A program made the position numbers and the translations under genes. DNA of 64,000 nt from Trabulsiella odontotermitis. GTDB lineage: Bacteria > Pseudomonadota > Gammaproteobacteria > Enterobacterales > Enterobacteriaceae. The stretch covers positions 2,170,001 through 2,234,000 of the forward strand of contig NZ_CP125781.1 of the NCBI RefSeq assembly GCF_030053895.1, given 5' to 3'. The notes under the pieces were generated by a model, which was not told the DNA's origin, did no database searches, and saw only the letters and a program-made list of their open reading frames with translations. Positions 16,916 to 26,391 of the stretch are shown piece after piece (position 1 is the first letter of the stretch; the number at the start of each line of letters is the position of its first letter).

Positions 16916-17098
16916 TTATATTTCCCAGGGCGATTTAGCCGACCCCGATTTGTTTTCCTGCTCATCCTGGGCTTGCGCCAGCAGTTCAGCTTTTAAAATT
17001 TCCAGATTATTTATTGCCGAGTGGGTATCACCGGCGACAAGAATGTCCAGAACGGTATCAATACGTTGGGCGACCTGTCGTGCATCGAAATCTGACAT
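16916..17098 (-). CDS. yciZ: YciZ, small conserved protein
   Basis: A 60-residue protein, MSDFDARQVAQRIDTVLDIL at the start and ending KSPWEI. It agrees with E. coli YciZ in the N-terminal two thirds and in the last residues, with a few extra residues in the variable linker before PWEI. Predicted helical and soluble; function unknown. It is the first gene of the yciZ-yciT unit and diverges from the rpfF-like gene across about 190 bases. Confidence 0.9.
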   Translation of the reverse strand: MSDFDARQVAQRIDTVLDILVAGDTHSAINNLEILKAELLAQAQDEQENKSGSAKSPWEI

Positions 17099-17286
17099 GG
17101 CGAGATCCTGACAATAAAAATGAATGAATTCAATGATGCAAAAATTAGCGGCAAAAGAGAAGTGAAAAAAAATCCTGGTTTGGTGTCTTGCTATAAATGA
17201 TTAATAGTTACCCCTGATTATACGGTGCTGATGACTGGATTACGCTATTCCTGCGCGCAATGCGCTTTTTTTATGAGGAACCTGGT

Positions 17287-18156
17287 ATGACAGTCATTAA
17301 TCAACCCACCTGCACGTTGTTCACTGATGCTGAACGTTTCACCCAGCTCTCTGCGTATTATGAGGAGGAGCGTCGAACTGTCTGGATGATGCTGCGATCC
17401 CAGCCGCGACCCTGTTTTAACCACAGCCTGATTGAAGAGATCATGAATCTCTCCTGGCTGGTGCGACAGTCCGGCTTCGCCGTGGATTTCTGGGTGACCG
17501 GTTCGCTGGTCACTGGTATGTACAACACTGGCGGCGATCTGCGGTTTTTTGTTGATTGTATTCGTCACGGTCGCCGTGAAGCGTTACGGGCCTACGCCCG
17601 TGCCTGCGTGGATTGCGTACATGCGGCGTCACAGGGTTTTGGCACCGGGGCGCTGTCATTAGCCATGATTGAAGGCAGCGCGCTGGGAGGCGGCTTTGAA
17701 GCGGCTCTGGCGCACCATTTCGTCATTGCGCAGCGTGACGCCCGGCTCGGTTTCCCGGAAATCGCCTTTAACCTCTTTCCGGGCATGGGCGGCTATTCGC
17801 TGGTCAGCCGCCGTGCGGGTATGAAGCTTGCGGAAGAGCTGATTTACCGCGGCGAATCGCACACTGCGGAATGGCACGAACAGCGCGGTCTGGTGGACGT
17901 GCTGTTTGAGCCAGGCGACAGCTATGTCACCACGCGTACCTTCATTGACACACTGCGGCCAAAACTGAACGGTGTCCGGGCGATGCTGCGTGCGCGTCAG
18001 CGCGTATTGCAGCTGCCGCGCAGCGAACTGATGGATATCACTGAAGACTGGGTGGATGCCGCATTCTGCTTAGAGGAAAAAGACATCGCTTATATGGAAC
18101 GGCTTGTTCAGCTACAGGACCGGCATACGTCGGTCATTCTGCGTAAAGCCAGCTAG
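17287..18156 (+). CDS. rpfF: RpfF-type DSF (diffusible signal factor) synthase, crotonase fold
   Basis: A 289-residue crotonase-superfamily protein. RpfF enzymes make cis-2-unsaturated fatty-acid signals from acyl-ACP by combined dehydratase and thioesterase action. The two catalytic glutamates spaced 20 residues apart are visible: Glu138 in ALGGGFEAAL and Glu158 in LGFPEIAFN. The oxyanion-hole region MIEGSALGGG and the NLFPGMGGYSLVSRR segment also fit the family. Start ATG 17287 follows GAGGAA; an in-frame ATG 27 bases upstream lacks one. It converges on the RpfR/PdeR gene with a 4-base overlap, the arrangement described in Cronobacter and Burkholderia. E. coli keeps only the receptor gene here. 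Signal identity is inferred, not visible. Confidence 0.9.
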   Translation: MTVINQPTCTLFTDAERFTQLSAYYEEERRTVWMMLRSQPRPCFNHSLIEEIMNLSWLVRQSGFAVDFWVTGSLVTGMYNTGGDLRFFVDCIRHGRREALRAYARACVDCVHAASQGFGTGALSLAMIEGSALGGGFEAALAHHFVIAQRDARLGFPEIAFNLFPGMGGYSLVSRRAGMKLAEELIYRGESHTAEWHEQRGLVDVLFEPGDSYVTTRTFIDTLRPKLNGVRAMLRARQRVLQLPRSELMDITEDWVDAAFCLEEKDIAYMERLVQLQDRHTSVILRKAS

Positions 18157-20144
18157 CGGGTTTTGCGCGACTGACGCCGTTTAAACCATCGCTCGAAAAC
18201 GGCAGCGGGCATGGGCCTGGCAAATAAAAATCCCTGCCGTTCATTGACGCCGTTCTTGGTAAGAAAGGCGTCTTCTTTTGTGCTTTCAACCCCTTCGGCA
18301 ATCACCTGCAAATTCAGCGCCTGCGCCACCGCCATAATCGCTCGCACCAGCGATTGCGAGACGGGGTGTTTATGGATATCACGCACAAAGGCCTGATCCA
18401 GCTTAATCGCGTCTATCGGGAAACGCGCCAGTTGTGACAGCGACGAATATCCCGTGCCGAAATCATCCAGATGTATCTGCGCACCGAGTTTACTGAACTG
18501 TTCGATAACCGACTGCGCCAGTTCCTCGTTTTCAATCAGACAGCTCTCCGTCAGCTCAACGTCGATAGGGCAGTATTCCAGGTTGAGATCGTGCAGCGCC
18601 TGTTTCAGATCGCTGAAAATAGTCTGGTCGGCAAGCTGCCGCGCGGAGACGTTGACCGCCACGCGCAGATCGATGCCTTTATCACGCCACTTCGCCACCT
18701 GACGGACGACATCCAGCATCACCCAGCGCCCCAGCGGAACGATAAGACCTGATTCCTCGGCGTAAGAGATAAACTCTGTCGGTGGGATCAGCCCGCGTTC
18801 CGGCGACTGCCAGCGTACCAGCGCTTCCAGACTGCGCACTTCGCCACGCCAGGTGACTTTGGGCTGATAGTGAATGACCAGTTGATCATTCTCCAGCGCC
18901 TTACGCAGGTTGGTGTCCAGCCACAGGTACTCAAAGACGCGCTGGTTCATCTCAGGTGAAAAAACGCAGAATTTCCCGCGCCCGCTCTCCTTCGCCGTAT
19001 ACATCGCGGTATCGGCGTTGCGGATCAGGCTTTCGCGATCGGTACCATGTTGCGGGGCGAGAGAGATGCCCAGCGAACAGCCGGAATAGACCTCAATCAG
19101 GCCGATACGGAACGGCACGCGCAGACGCGTCAGTATGCGGGAGGCCATCGCTTCCAGTGAGCTTTGCGACGTATCAGTCGCCAGGACGATAAACTCATCG
19201 CCGCCGAGGCGCGCCAGCGTCTGTCCCTCTTCGAGACAGCTCAGAATCGACAGCGATACCGATTGTAATAGCTGGTCGCCGAACATATGTCCGTAGGCAT
19301 CGTTGACCTTCTTGAAGTTATCGAGGTCAAGGTAAACCACGCCGACTTGCGTCTCGCCCCGGTTGGTAATCGCATCGGCAATCATGTCGTGAATGGCATT
19401 ACGGTTGGGCAGACCGGTAATGGTATCGGTATTTGCCAGCACGCGCAGTCGCTCCTGGGCGCGACGCTCTTCGGTGATATCCGTACCGGAGCAGATCAAA
19501 AAGATTTCGTTTTTACCGCTGCCGCTGTGCACGAACTTATTGCGGAATAAAAAGAGCCGTTGTCCTTTGCGCGTTTTGATCCAGCGCTCGACTTCATAGG
19601 AGTTGCCGTTGCGGAAAAAGCCGGTGATGTTTTTTCTTGATGCCGCTGCCTCGGTGCGACTCATAAACAGCTTAAACACGTTCTGGCCAATCACCTCATG
19701 CTCTTTCATGCCGGTATATTCTTCGCTCAAACGATTGAAGCGTTGAATATTTCCCTGCTTATCGAGAATGACGATCACCGAATTGGCTTCAGAAACCACC
19801 TGTTCGGCAAAAGAGAGCCCCTGCACCAGGTCACGGGCGACGGAAGGGGTGTCATACCAGGCTGACGCGGTACCGGCCCATTGTGATTTGCTGATTTTGC
19901 GGCCAACCAGATGAACAGGTACATTCTCGCCATACAGCGAAAGGGTCATCGTGATGCTGGAGGTGATCACCGTCATTTCGCGAATACTGCTGGCCTGTTC
20001 AGGCGTCAGGGCAATTATCTGGCGGGTATCCGTCCCTTCGGTAGCCGCCAGGTGCAGGGCGTTGCTGTCGCCTGCCAGTCGCCAGTACGGGCTGGTGGTT
20101 CCCAGATAACGAAAGAGCAAATTTTGCTCCAGATCCTCAGTCAT
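18153..20144 (-). CDS. pdeR: RpfR/PdeR (YciR/Gmr), PAS-GGDEF-EAL cyclic-di-GMP enzyme and DSF receptor
   Basis: A 663-residue soluble multidomain protein. Residues about 1-90 match the N-terminal RpfF-interaction (FI) region of RpfR; a PAS domain follows (about 112-230), then GGDEF (motif LGGDEF at 314-318) and EAL (SLEALVRW, E440). The GGDEF inhibitory RxxD site is absent. EAL catalytic signatures are intact (DDFGTGYSS, VIAEGVES), so phosphodiesterase activity is likely. In Cronobacter and Burkholderia RpfR binds DSF-family fatty acids through PAS and changes cyclic-di-GMP turnover; in E. coli PdeR acts in curli control. It is paired tail-to-tail with rpfF. Confidence 0.95.
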   Translation of the reverse strand: MTEDLEQNLLFRYLGTTSPYWRLAGDSNALHLAATEGTDTRQIIALTPEQASSIREMTVITSSITMTLSLYGENVPVHLVGRKISKSQWAGTASAWYDTPSVARDLVQGLSFAEQVVSEANSVIVILDKQGNIQRFNRLSEEYTGMKEHEVIGQNVFKLFMSRTEAAASRKNITGFFRNGNSYEVERWIKTRKGQRLFLFRNKFVHSGSGKNEIFLICSGTDITEERRAQERLRVLANTDTITGLPNRNAIHDMIADAITNRGETQVGVVYLDLDNFKKVNDAYGHMFGDQLLQSVSLSILSCLEEGQTLARLGGDEFIVLATDTSQSSLEAMASRILTRLRVPFRIGLIEVYSGCSLGISLAPQHGTDRESLIRNADTAMYTAKESGRGKFCVFSPEMNQRVFEYLWLDTNLRKALENDQLVIHYQPKVTWRGEVRSLEALVRWQSPERGLIPPTEFISYAEESGLIVPLGRWVMLDVVRQVAKWRDKGIDLRVAVNVSARQLADQTIFSDLKQALHDLNLEYCPIDVELTESCLIENEELAQSVIEQFSKLGAQIHLDDFGTGYSSLSQLARFPIDAIKLDQAFVRDIHKHPVSQSLVRAIMAVAQALNLQVIAEGVESTKEDAFLTKNGVNERQGFLFARPMPAAVFERWFKRRQSRKTR

Positions 20145-20283
20145 GACTTCTCCCGGCCTGATCGCGCAGTAAACATATGTCCATATCGGAGTCGCGGTAA
20201 TTCTTTTTATTGTGAACGGTTTTGGTGTTTTGTGGGGGGAGATTGCAAAAAAATTGTGTCGGATAAAGCAGATGAGAGGAATA

Positions 20284-20314
20284 AATGAGCGATCTCCGGA
20301 CGGAGACCGCTCAG
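20284..20314 (-). terminator. Possible terminator after rnb
   Basis: GAGCG-A-TCTCC / GGAGA-C-CGCTC hairpin with a GGAC loop (20287-20312 approx.), followed on the minus strand by an A/T-rich run. One internal mismatch and a weak T-tract lower confidence. Confidence 0.6.
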
Positions 20315-20321
20315 TATGGCG

Positions 20322-22256
20322 TCAGGCAACCGGACGCGCGATCACGCTGCGGGTTTCCATGCGCACTTCAGCGATAGTCACATCAATCACATCGGTGACT
20401 TTATAGACGGTTTCGCCTTTGATCTGCACGGTGCCGTTTTCCTGGCTGCATACCAGTTCGTCACGAACAGCATGCAGGAACGGCGCAGGAATGAACGCGA
20501 CCGCACCGTTATCTACCAGTCGAACTCGCATGCCGCCGCGGCTGATATCGATGATCTCAGCCGCGTAACGGGTGTCAGTACCGGCTTTCGCATTCAGGAA
20601 ACGCGCGTACAGCCAGTCGGCAACGTCACGTTCTGCCATGCGGTTCAGGCGGCGGCGTTCTGCCATCTGTACCGTCACCTCGTCCTGCGGACGGGCAATG
20701 GTTTCACCTTTGATGATCGCTTTCAGCAGACGATGGTTGATCATGTCGCCGTACTTACGAATCGGTGATGTCCAGGTAGCGTACGCTTCGAGGCCAAGAC
20801 CGAAGTGCGGACCCGGTTCGGTGCTGATTTCCGCGAAGGACTGGAAGCGACGAATGCGGCTGTCGAGGAAACCGGAGGGCTGCGCATCCAGTTCGCGACG
20901 CAGCTTGCAAAAGCCGTCCAGCGTCAGCACTTCCTGCGGATCGACATGCACGTCGTGGGTTTTCAACAGGGCAGCCAGTTGTTCGCTGTTGGTCGGATCA
21001 AAACCGGTATGAACGTTGTAGATACCAAAACCAAGTCTGTCGCGCAGCACGCGGGCAGCGCAGATGTTGGCGGCAATCATGGACTCTTCAACGATACGGT
21101 TAGCAATGCGGCGCGGTTCGGCAATGATATCCAGCACTTCGCCTTTTTCACCCAGCACGAAGCGGTAATCCGGACGGTCTTTAAACACCAGCGCATGGGT
21201 GTGACGCCATTCGCCGCGCAGCTGGCAAATTCTCTGCAGCAGAGTGATCTGCTGAGCGATAGCTTCGCTTTCCGGTTTCCAGCTACCGTTGTTTTCCAGC
21301 CAGTCGGAGACATCGTCGTAGGCCAGTTTCGCTTTTGATTCGATGGTCGCGGCGAAGAAGTCGATATCGTCTTCAATGGTGCCGTCGGCGGCAATGGTCA
21401 TGCGGCAGGCCAGCACCGGACGCACTTCGTTAGCACGCAGCGAGCAGAGATCGTCCGACAGTTCGCGCGGCAGCATCGGAATGTTGAAGCCCGGCAGGTA
21501 GTTGGTAAAGGCGCGGATTTTCGCGGCGTTATCCAGCTTGCTGCCTTCAACAATCCAGGCGGTCGGATCGGCAATGGCGACCGTCAGGTGCATTTTGCCA
21601 TCGTCAGTGGCTTCGGCGTACAACGCGTCGTCCATATCTTCCGTGCTGGCGCTGTCGATAGTGACAAACGGCAGGGCGGTCAGATCGCGACGCTCAAGAC
21701 CTTCGTCCTGCATCTCGGTAGCCACGCCATCCGGCGCTTCTTTTTCAAGGTTATGACGGGCGAGGGTGACCCACCACGGCACGAAATGATCGTCGCCAAA
21801 AGTGATGAACTGCGTCAGTTCAGCGTAAAAACTGCGATCGCCTTTCAGCGGGTGACGGCGCATTTCCGCTACGGCCCAGTCGCCTTCTTTAAAATCGTGT
21901 TCAACGCCACGGACAGCGCGGCAGGGAATCGCTTCTTTCAACAGGGGATGGTCAGGGGTAATTGACAGACGGTCGTCTTTCTTGTGGATACGTCCGACGA
22001 AGCGTGTCAGGAACGGCTCGACCAGTTCTTCCGGCTCGGCGCTTTCGCGATCTTTCTCAGAGTGGATGACCGCGATGATGCGATCGCCATGCATCACCTT
22101 TTTCATTTGCGGCGGCGGAATGAAATAGCTTTTTTGCGCGTCCACTTCAAGGAAGCCAAAGCCTTTTTCCGTGCCTTTTACCACCCCTTCCGCACGTGGC
22201 GTCTGGGAATGAAGTTGCTGTTTAAGCTGAGCAAGCAGCGGGTTGTCCTGAAACAT
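20322..22256 (-). CDS. rnb: Exoribonuclease II
   Basis: A 644-residue RNase II, equal in length to E. coli, which degrades single-stranded RNA 3' to 5'. Domains in order: two cold-shock-type RNA-binding domains (about 1-180), the catalytic RNB domain (about 185-520) and a C-terminal S1 domain (about 560-640, AEIIDISRGGMRVRLVDNG). The metal-binding acidic cluster is visible in TIDSASTEDMDDALYAE near residue 200-212. It lies downstream of yciW on the same strand with a gap of about 90 bases. Confidence 0.97.
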   Translation of the reverse strand: MFQDNPLLAQLKQQLHSQTPRAEGVVKGTEKGFGFLEVDAQKSYFIPPPQMKKVMHGDRIIAVIHSEKDRESAEPEELVEPFLTRFVGRIHKKDDRLSITPDHPLLKEAIPCRAVRGVEHDFKEGDWAVAEMRRHPLKGDRSFYAELTQFITFGDDHFVPWWVTLARHNLEKEAPDGVATEMQDEGLERRDLTALPFVTIDSASTEDMDDALYAEATDDGKMHLTVAIADPTAWIVEGSKLDNAAKIRAFTNYLPGFNIPMLPRELSDDLCSLRANEVRPVLACRMTIAADGTIEDDIDFFAATIESKAKLAYDDVSDWLENNGSWKPESEAIAQQITLLQRICQLRGEWRHTHALVFKDRPDYRFVLGEKGEVLDIIAEPRRIANRIVEESMIAANICAARVLRDRLGFGIYNVHTGFDPTNSEQLAALLKTHDVHVDPQEVLTLDGFCKLRRELDAQPSGFLDSRIRRFQSFAEISTEPGPHFGLGLEAYATWTSPIRKYGDMINHRLLKAIIKGETIARPQDEVTVQMAERRRLNRMAERDVADWLYARFLNAKAGTDTRYAAEIIDISRGGMRVRLVDNGAVAFIPAPFLHAVRDELVCSQENGTVQIKGETVYKVTDVIDVTIAEVRMETRSVIARPVA

Positions 22257-22348
22257 AGTGATGTATTTTCGTGACCAAAAGAGCGGCTGACAGTTTTACG
22301 CGAATCTCACGGTGTCAGCAAGCGCTCTTTCGGTATTTTCCGCTGAGG

Positions 22349-23494
22349 TTATTCATTTCCCAGGGCGATGTTCAGACGGTTCAACCAGCCGCTGAGCCCG
22401 CACCATGCCAGCAACGCCACGGCGTCTGCGGCAGAAAACCCCTGTTCCTGAAGGGGAATAAGTTGCGCGGCGCTGAATCTGTCCGGCGCACGGGTTAACA
22501 GCTGAGCCGCCTGGATGACGGCGCGCTCGAAGGGATGATTATGCCCCCACGCCTGCAACGCCCGTTCGCCGTTGCGTACTGCATCAGGCAGACCAGACGC
22601 GCCTTGCCAGCGTTCAGCCAATGCAAGGAAACCGTGCTGGCTACCGTTGATGCGTGCGGCGAGCAACGCCACCAGCAAATGCGGGGCGGTCGGTTGCGAC
22701 AATGCAGTCAGTGTCTCGCCGAGCAGGGAAAGCACGTCGGGATCGGTCACCAGCAGCGGCGCCAGCGCGGTGAGGTCAGGTTGCAATTGCCAGCGTTCCA
22801 GCGCGGCCAGTTGTGCGGCGCTGGCATAGCTCAAGGTGACGGCGGGGAGATCAGAAGACCAGCGCGTGGTCGTTACGGCAAAGCGTTCTGCCGGGGCATC
22901 CTCTTGCATCGGCATGCCGGGGAGCCAGCGTACCGGGTGGCCGAGACTGGCCTGAAACACCGCCAGCGTCCGTGCCTGAAAACCCACGAAACCGATAATC
23001 TGGTTGATAAGTATAATATCCGGCGTGGTCAGCCCGACTTCATCAAGCTGCCCGCGCGACGTGCTGCCAATCACTGAGGGTGAACTGGCGAGCTGGCGCG
23101 CATACTGGGTAATTTGCGCCAGCCGACGGTTGCTTTCCCGCGAGGAGTCCGGGCCGGGCAACGGCGCCAGACGTGCGGCGTAGTGATTGCACAAGCGCTG
23201 CACGCCATAGACCTGCGCGACCGTTAACGCGGTGCTGAGACGGTCATAGGCGCTGAAGGTGTGCAGGCGGCTCACCTGTACCATGTCAGGGAAAAGCCGA
23301 CGGCTTAACGCTCTGGCAGGTTGCAGCCAGGAGTCGCAGGCATTCAGGAGATCATCAGGCAGGGCGAGGTCCAGCAAAAAACGATCGTCAACATGGGCGG
23401 CTTCCGGGACCAGCGGCAGGGCATCTCCCCGGGTGGCTCGTGACTGGGTTTCATGATACCAGTGGCTTTTGCCGTAAACGCGGCGTTGCTCCAT
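22349..23494 (-). CDS. yciW: YciW, putative oxidoreductase (AhpD-like fold)
   Basis: A 381-residue cytoplasmic protein. The central segment (VIGSTSRGQLDEVGLTTPDI, then INQIIGFVGFQARTLAVFQA) is highly conserved with E. coli YciW, which belongs to an AhpD/CMD-like group and is induced by CysB under sulfur limitation, with a proposed role in cysteine metabolism. The C-terminal third is the variable part. I chose ATG at 23494 (MEQRRVYGK): AAGGA sits six bases upstream, while ATG at 23500 would be inside that site. It precedes rnb on the same strand. Confidence 0.85.
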   Translation of the reverse strand: MEQRRVYGKSHWYHETQSRATRGDALPLVPEAAHVDDRFLLDLALPDDLLNACDSWLQPARALSRRLFPDMVQVSRLHTFSAYDRLSTALTVAQVYGVQRLCNHYAARLAPLPGPDSSRESNRRLAQITQYARQLASSPSVIGSTSRGQLDEVGLTTPDIILINQIIGFVGFQARTLAVFQASLGHPVRWLPGMPMQEDAPAERFAVTTTRWSSDLPAVTLSYASAAQLAALERWQLQPDLTALAPLLVTDPDVLSLLGETLTALSQPTAPHLLVALLAARINGSQHGFLALAERWQGASGLPDAVRNGERALQAWGHNHPFERAVIQAAQLLTRAPDRFSAAQLIPLQEQGFSAADAVALLAWCGLSGWLNRLNIALGNE

Positions 23495-23650
23495 GGGCAT
23501 TCCTTGATCTAAAAGTGGCGACCCGGAGACAACACGCGGCACACCGGACCGTTTATGAATAAATATCCTGGCGTATGGCGCGAAAGGGAGAAAATATTGT
23601 TGAGCGATAACAAATAGCAGAAAGATATAACGCAGAAGGGGCGGGAGAGA

Positions 23651-23676
23651 CCCCTCTTCACGGGCGCGAAGAGGGG
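23651..23676 (-). terminator. Stem-loop downstream of fabI
   Basis: CCCCTCTTC (23651-23659) pairs perfectly with GAAGAGGGG (23668-23676), loop ACGGGCGC. It lies nine bases beyond the fabI stop but has no T-run, so it may protect mRNA or be a weak terminator. Confidence 0.55.
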
Positions 23677-23684
23677 GAAGGAAA

Positions 23685-24473
23685 TTATTTAATTTCCAGT
23701 TCGTTCATCGCTGCGATGTTAAAACCGCCGTCAACGTGAACGACTTCACCGGAGATACCGGCAGACAGGTTGGAGCACAGGAAGGCTGCGGTGTTGCCAA
23801 CGTCTTCGATGGTAACGGTACGGCGAATCGGGGTAACCGCTTCGCAGTGCGCCAGCATTTTACGGAAGTCTTTAATGCCGGACGCTGCCAGCGTACGGAT
23901 CGGACCTGCGGAAATCGCGTTAACGCGAACGCCTTCCGGACCCATCGCGTTCGCCATGTAACGGACGTTCGCTTCCAGAGAGGCTTTCGCCAGACCCATT
24001 ACGTTGTAGTTCGGGATCGCACGCTCTGCACCGAGGTAAGAGAGCGTCAGCAGCGCGGAATCCGGGTTCAGCATGGAACGGCAGGCTTTCGCCAGTGCCA
24101 CAAAACTGTAGGCGCTGATATCGTGCGCGATTTTGAAACCATCGCGAGTCACCGCGTTAACGTAGTCGCCATCCAGCTGATCGCCAGGCGCGAAACCGAT
24201 GGAGTGCACGAAACCATCAAATTTCGGCCATACTTTCGCCAGATCGGTGAACAGCGCGTCGATGCTTTCATCTTTAGCAACATCACATTCCAGAACAATG
24301 CTGGAACCCAGTTGAGCGGCGAACTCTTCAACGCGGCCTTTCAGTTTGTCGTTCTGATAGGTGAAAGCCAGCTCAGCCCCTTCACGGTGCATCGCCTGTG
24401 CGATACCGTAGGCGATGGACAATTTACTGGCCACGCCAGTGACCAGAATGCGCTTACCGGAAAGAAAACCCAT
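23685..24473 (-). CDS. fabI: Enoyl-[acyl-carrier-protein] reductase (NADH)
   Basis: A 262-residue SDR-type reductase that completes each cycle of fatty-acid elongation by reducing trans-2-enoyl-ACP. The divergent nucleotide-binding motif TGVASKLSIAYG, the glycine in HSIGFAPGDQL (triclosan contact region) and the active-site tyrosine and lysine in YNVMGLAKASLEANVRY are all present. Length equals E. coli FabI. It follows sapF on the same strand with about 115 bases between, enough for its own promoter. Confidence 0.97.
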   Translation of the reverse strand: MGFLSGKRILVTGVASKLSIAYGIAQAMHREGAELAFTYQNDKLKGRVEEFAAQLGSSIVLECDVAKDESIDALFTDLAKVWPKFDGFVHSIGFAPGDQLDGDYVNAVTRDGFKIAHDISAYSFVALAKACRSMLNPDSALLTLSYLGAERAIPNYNVMGLAKASLEANVRYMANAMGPEGVRVNAISAGPIRTLAASGIKDFRKMLAHCEAVTPIRRTVTIEDVGNTAAFLCSNLSAGISGEVVHVDGGFNIAAMNELEIK

Positions 24474-24590
24474 AGCTTGTAATCCTTATCGTCATTGTTA
24501 TGGCGATCCGCACAGGAATCCGGCAGACCGTCGTTAAAACGCGGCGATTCTAACATGAAGAATCACCGGAGTTAATCCGACCACTGAATG

Positions 24591-25397
24591 TCAGCGATCC
24601 TTACGCCAGGCATCCGCGGTTAACGCTTCGCCAAAATGACCGGCAATTAACCGTTTGGTCAGCTCATGCAGGGGAGAGGCCAGCACATCGGCGGTGCTGC
24701 CGCGCTCCACCACTTCACCCTGATGCATCACCAGCACCTGATCGCTGATGTGCTTCATCATGCCCAGATGTTGGGTTACATAGATATAAGAGATACCTTG
24801 CTTATCCTGTAATTCCAGCATCAGATTCACCAGTTGCGATCGCATCGACATATCCAGCGAGGCCAGCGCTTCGTCACAAATGATCACCTTCGGGCGCAGG
24901 ATCAGCGCGCGCGCCAGCCCCAGACGCTGCTTCTGGCCGGGGGCCAGCATATGCGGATAGTAGCTCGCGTGATCCGGCAACAGGCCGACCATCCGTAGCG
25001 TTTCATAAACGTGTTTTTGCCGCGCATCCACGTCGAGTTCGGTGTTCAGGCGCAGTGGAAAATCCAGAATCTGCGAAATACGCTGACGCGGGTTCAGTGA
25101 TGTTGACGGATCCTGAAAAATCATGCGGATCCGCTGGCTGCGGAACGAATAATCGCCAAAATGCAGCGGATGATCGTCAATCAACAGCTCGCCGGTGGTC
25201 GGCTCCACCATGCCCGCCAGCATTTTTGCCAGCGTCGATTTGCCCGAACCGTTTTCACCGATGATCGCCAGCGTTTGTTTCTCGCGCAGGGTAAAGCTGA
25301 GCGGTTTCACCGCCTCAACGTTCTGACGGTGGAACCAGCCAGTGCGATAGCGAAAGGTCTTACTCAGATTACGGACTTCCAGCAGGGTTTCGACCAT
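24591..25397 (-). CDS. sapF: SapF, ABC transporter ATPase
   Basis: A 268-residue ATPase of the Opp/Dpp type. Walker A is GENGSGKST (near residue 47), the signature is LAPGQKQRLGLARAL and Walker B is KVIICDEAL. With SapD it powers the SapBC permease. The system is linked to resistance to antimicrobial peptides in Salmonella and Haemophilus; in E. coli SapBCDF has been reported to export putrescine, and SapD/F to affect Trk potassium uptake. Last gene of sapABCDF, one base after the sapD stop. Confidence 0.96.
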   Translation of the reverse strand: MVETLLEVRNLSKTFRYRTGWFHRQNVEAVKPLSFTLREKQTLAIIGENGSGKSTLAKMLAGMVEPTTGELLIDDHPLHFGDYSFRSQRIRMIFQDPSTSLNPRQRISQILDFPLRLNTELDVDARQKHVYETLRMVGLLPDHASYYPHMLAPGQKQRLGLARALILRPKVIICDEALASLDMSMRSQLVNLMLELQDKQGISYIYVTQHLGMMKHISDQVLVMHQGEVVERGSTADVLASPLHELTKRLIAGHFGEALTADAWRKDR

Positions 25398-25398
25398 C

Positions 25399-26391
25399 TC
25401 ACTCTCTCTCCATGTTCAGCGGGAAATGACAGGCATACAGATGGTTTTTCGCCCCCGTCAGTCGCGGCGTCTCGATGCATTTGCGCTGGGCGTACGGACA
25501 GCGCGGCCCCAGACGGCAGCCCATTGGTAACTGTTCCAGCAACGGGATCGCCCCCGGCAGCGTGTTCAGACGGCTCTTGTGCGGCATCGCACTACCGAAA
25601 TCAGGGATCGCGCGGATCAGCGCCTGCGTATACGGATGATGCGGCGTAGTGATCAATTCCTCGCTGGGCGCGGTTTCCACCGTTTGCCCACAATACAGCA
25701 CGTTCACTTTGTCCGCCCACTGGCTGAGCATCTGCAGGTCATGGCTGATGAGCAAAATGGTGGTGTTGTTGTTCTGGTTGAGGCGCGTCAGCAGGCGGAA
25801 AATCTGCGCCTGGGTGGTTGGCTCCATCGCGTTGGTCGGTTCATCGGCGATCAATAACCGCGGCTGATTGGCGAGCGCAATGGCGATCATCACTTTCTGA
25901 CATTCGCCATCAGTCAGTTCATACGGAAAACTGCGCATCGCGTCTTTGTGATCCTTAATCCCCACGCGGTGTAACAACTCAATGGCGCGACGTTTACGCC
26001 AGCCGACGCGTTGCCACCAGCGGCCTTTAAAGGTCCAGGCGGGAATGTTCTGCATCAGCTGACGGCCAATTTTCGCAGAAGGATCGAGACAGCTTTGCGG
26101 CTCCTGGAAAATCATCGAGACGTTGTGACCGACCAGCTTGCGGCGTTCGCGGCTGGAGAGACGCAGCAGATCGATATCGTCAAAACGCATACGATCCGCC
26201 GTCACCCGCCAGTTATCTTTGGTGACGCCACAGATGGCTTTGGCAATCAGGCTTTTCCCCGAACCGGATTCCCCCACCAGCCCGCGAATTTCACCCTCTG
26301 CCAGCGTCATGCTGACGCGGTCGACGGCTTTTACCCAGTCGTCGCCGGTTTTAAATTCAATGGTCAGATTGCGGATATCGAGTAACGGCAT
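25399..26391 (-). CDS. sapD: SapD, ABC transporter ATPase
   Basis: A 330-residue ATPase with Walker A GESGSGKSL, Walker B LLIADEPTNAM and the C-terminal oligopeptide-transporter domain with a cysteine cluster (MGCRLGPRCPYAQRKC). The ABC signature is not canonical: LTDGECQKVM replaces LSGGQ, a peculiarity shared with E. coli SapD rather than local damage. The start overlaps the sapC stop (TAATG). Confidence 0.96.
   Translation of the reverse strand: MPLLDIRNLTIEFKTGDDWVKAVDRVSMTLAEGEIRGLVGESGSGKSLIAKAICGVTKDNWRVTADRMRFDDIDLLRLSSRERRKLVGHNVSMIFQEPQSCLDPSAKIGRQLMQNIPAWTFKGRWWQRVGWRKRRAIELLHRVGIKDHKDAMRSFPYELTDGECQKVMIAIALANQPRLLIADEPTNAMEPTTQAQIFRLLTRLNQNNNTTILLISHDLQMLSQWADKVNVLYCGQTVETAPSEELITTPHHPYTQALIRAIPDFGSAMPHKSRLNTLPGAIPLLEQLPMGCRLGPRCPYAQRKCIETPRLTGAKNHLYACHFPLNMERE

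Noticed and set aside
25399..26391. sapD ABC signature motif as a disabling mutation
   Set aside because: The LTDGECQKVM form is shared with E. coli SapD, so it is a family trait.
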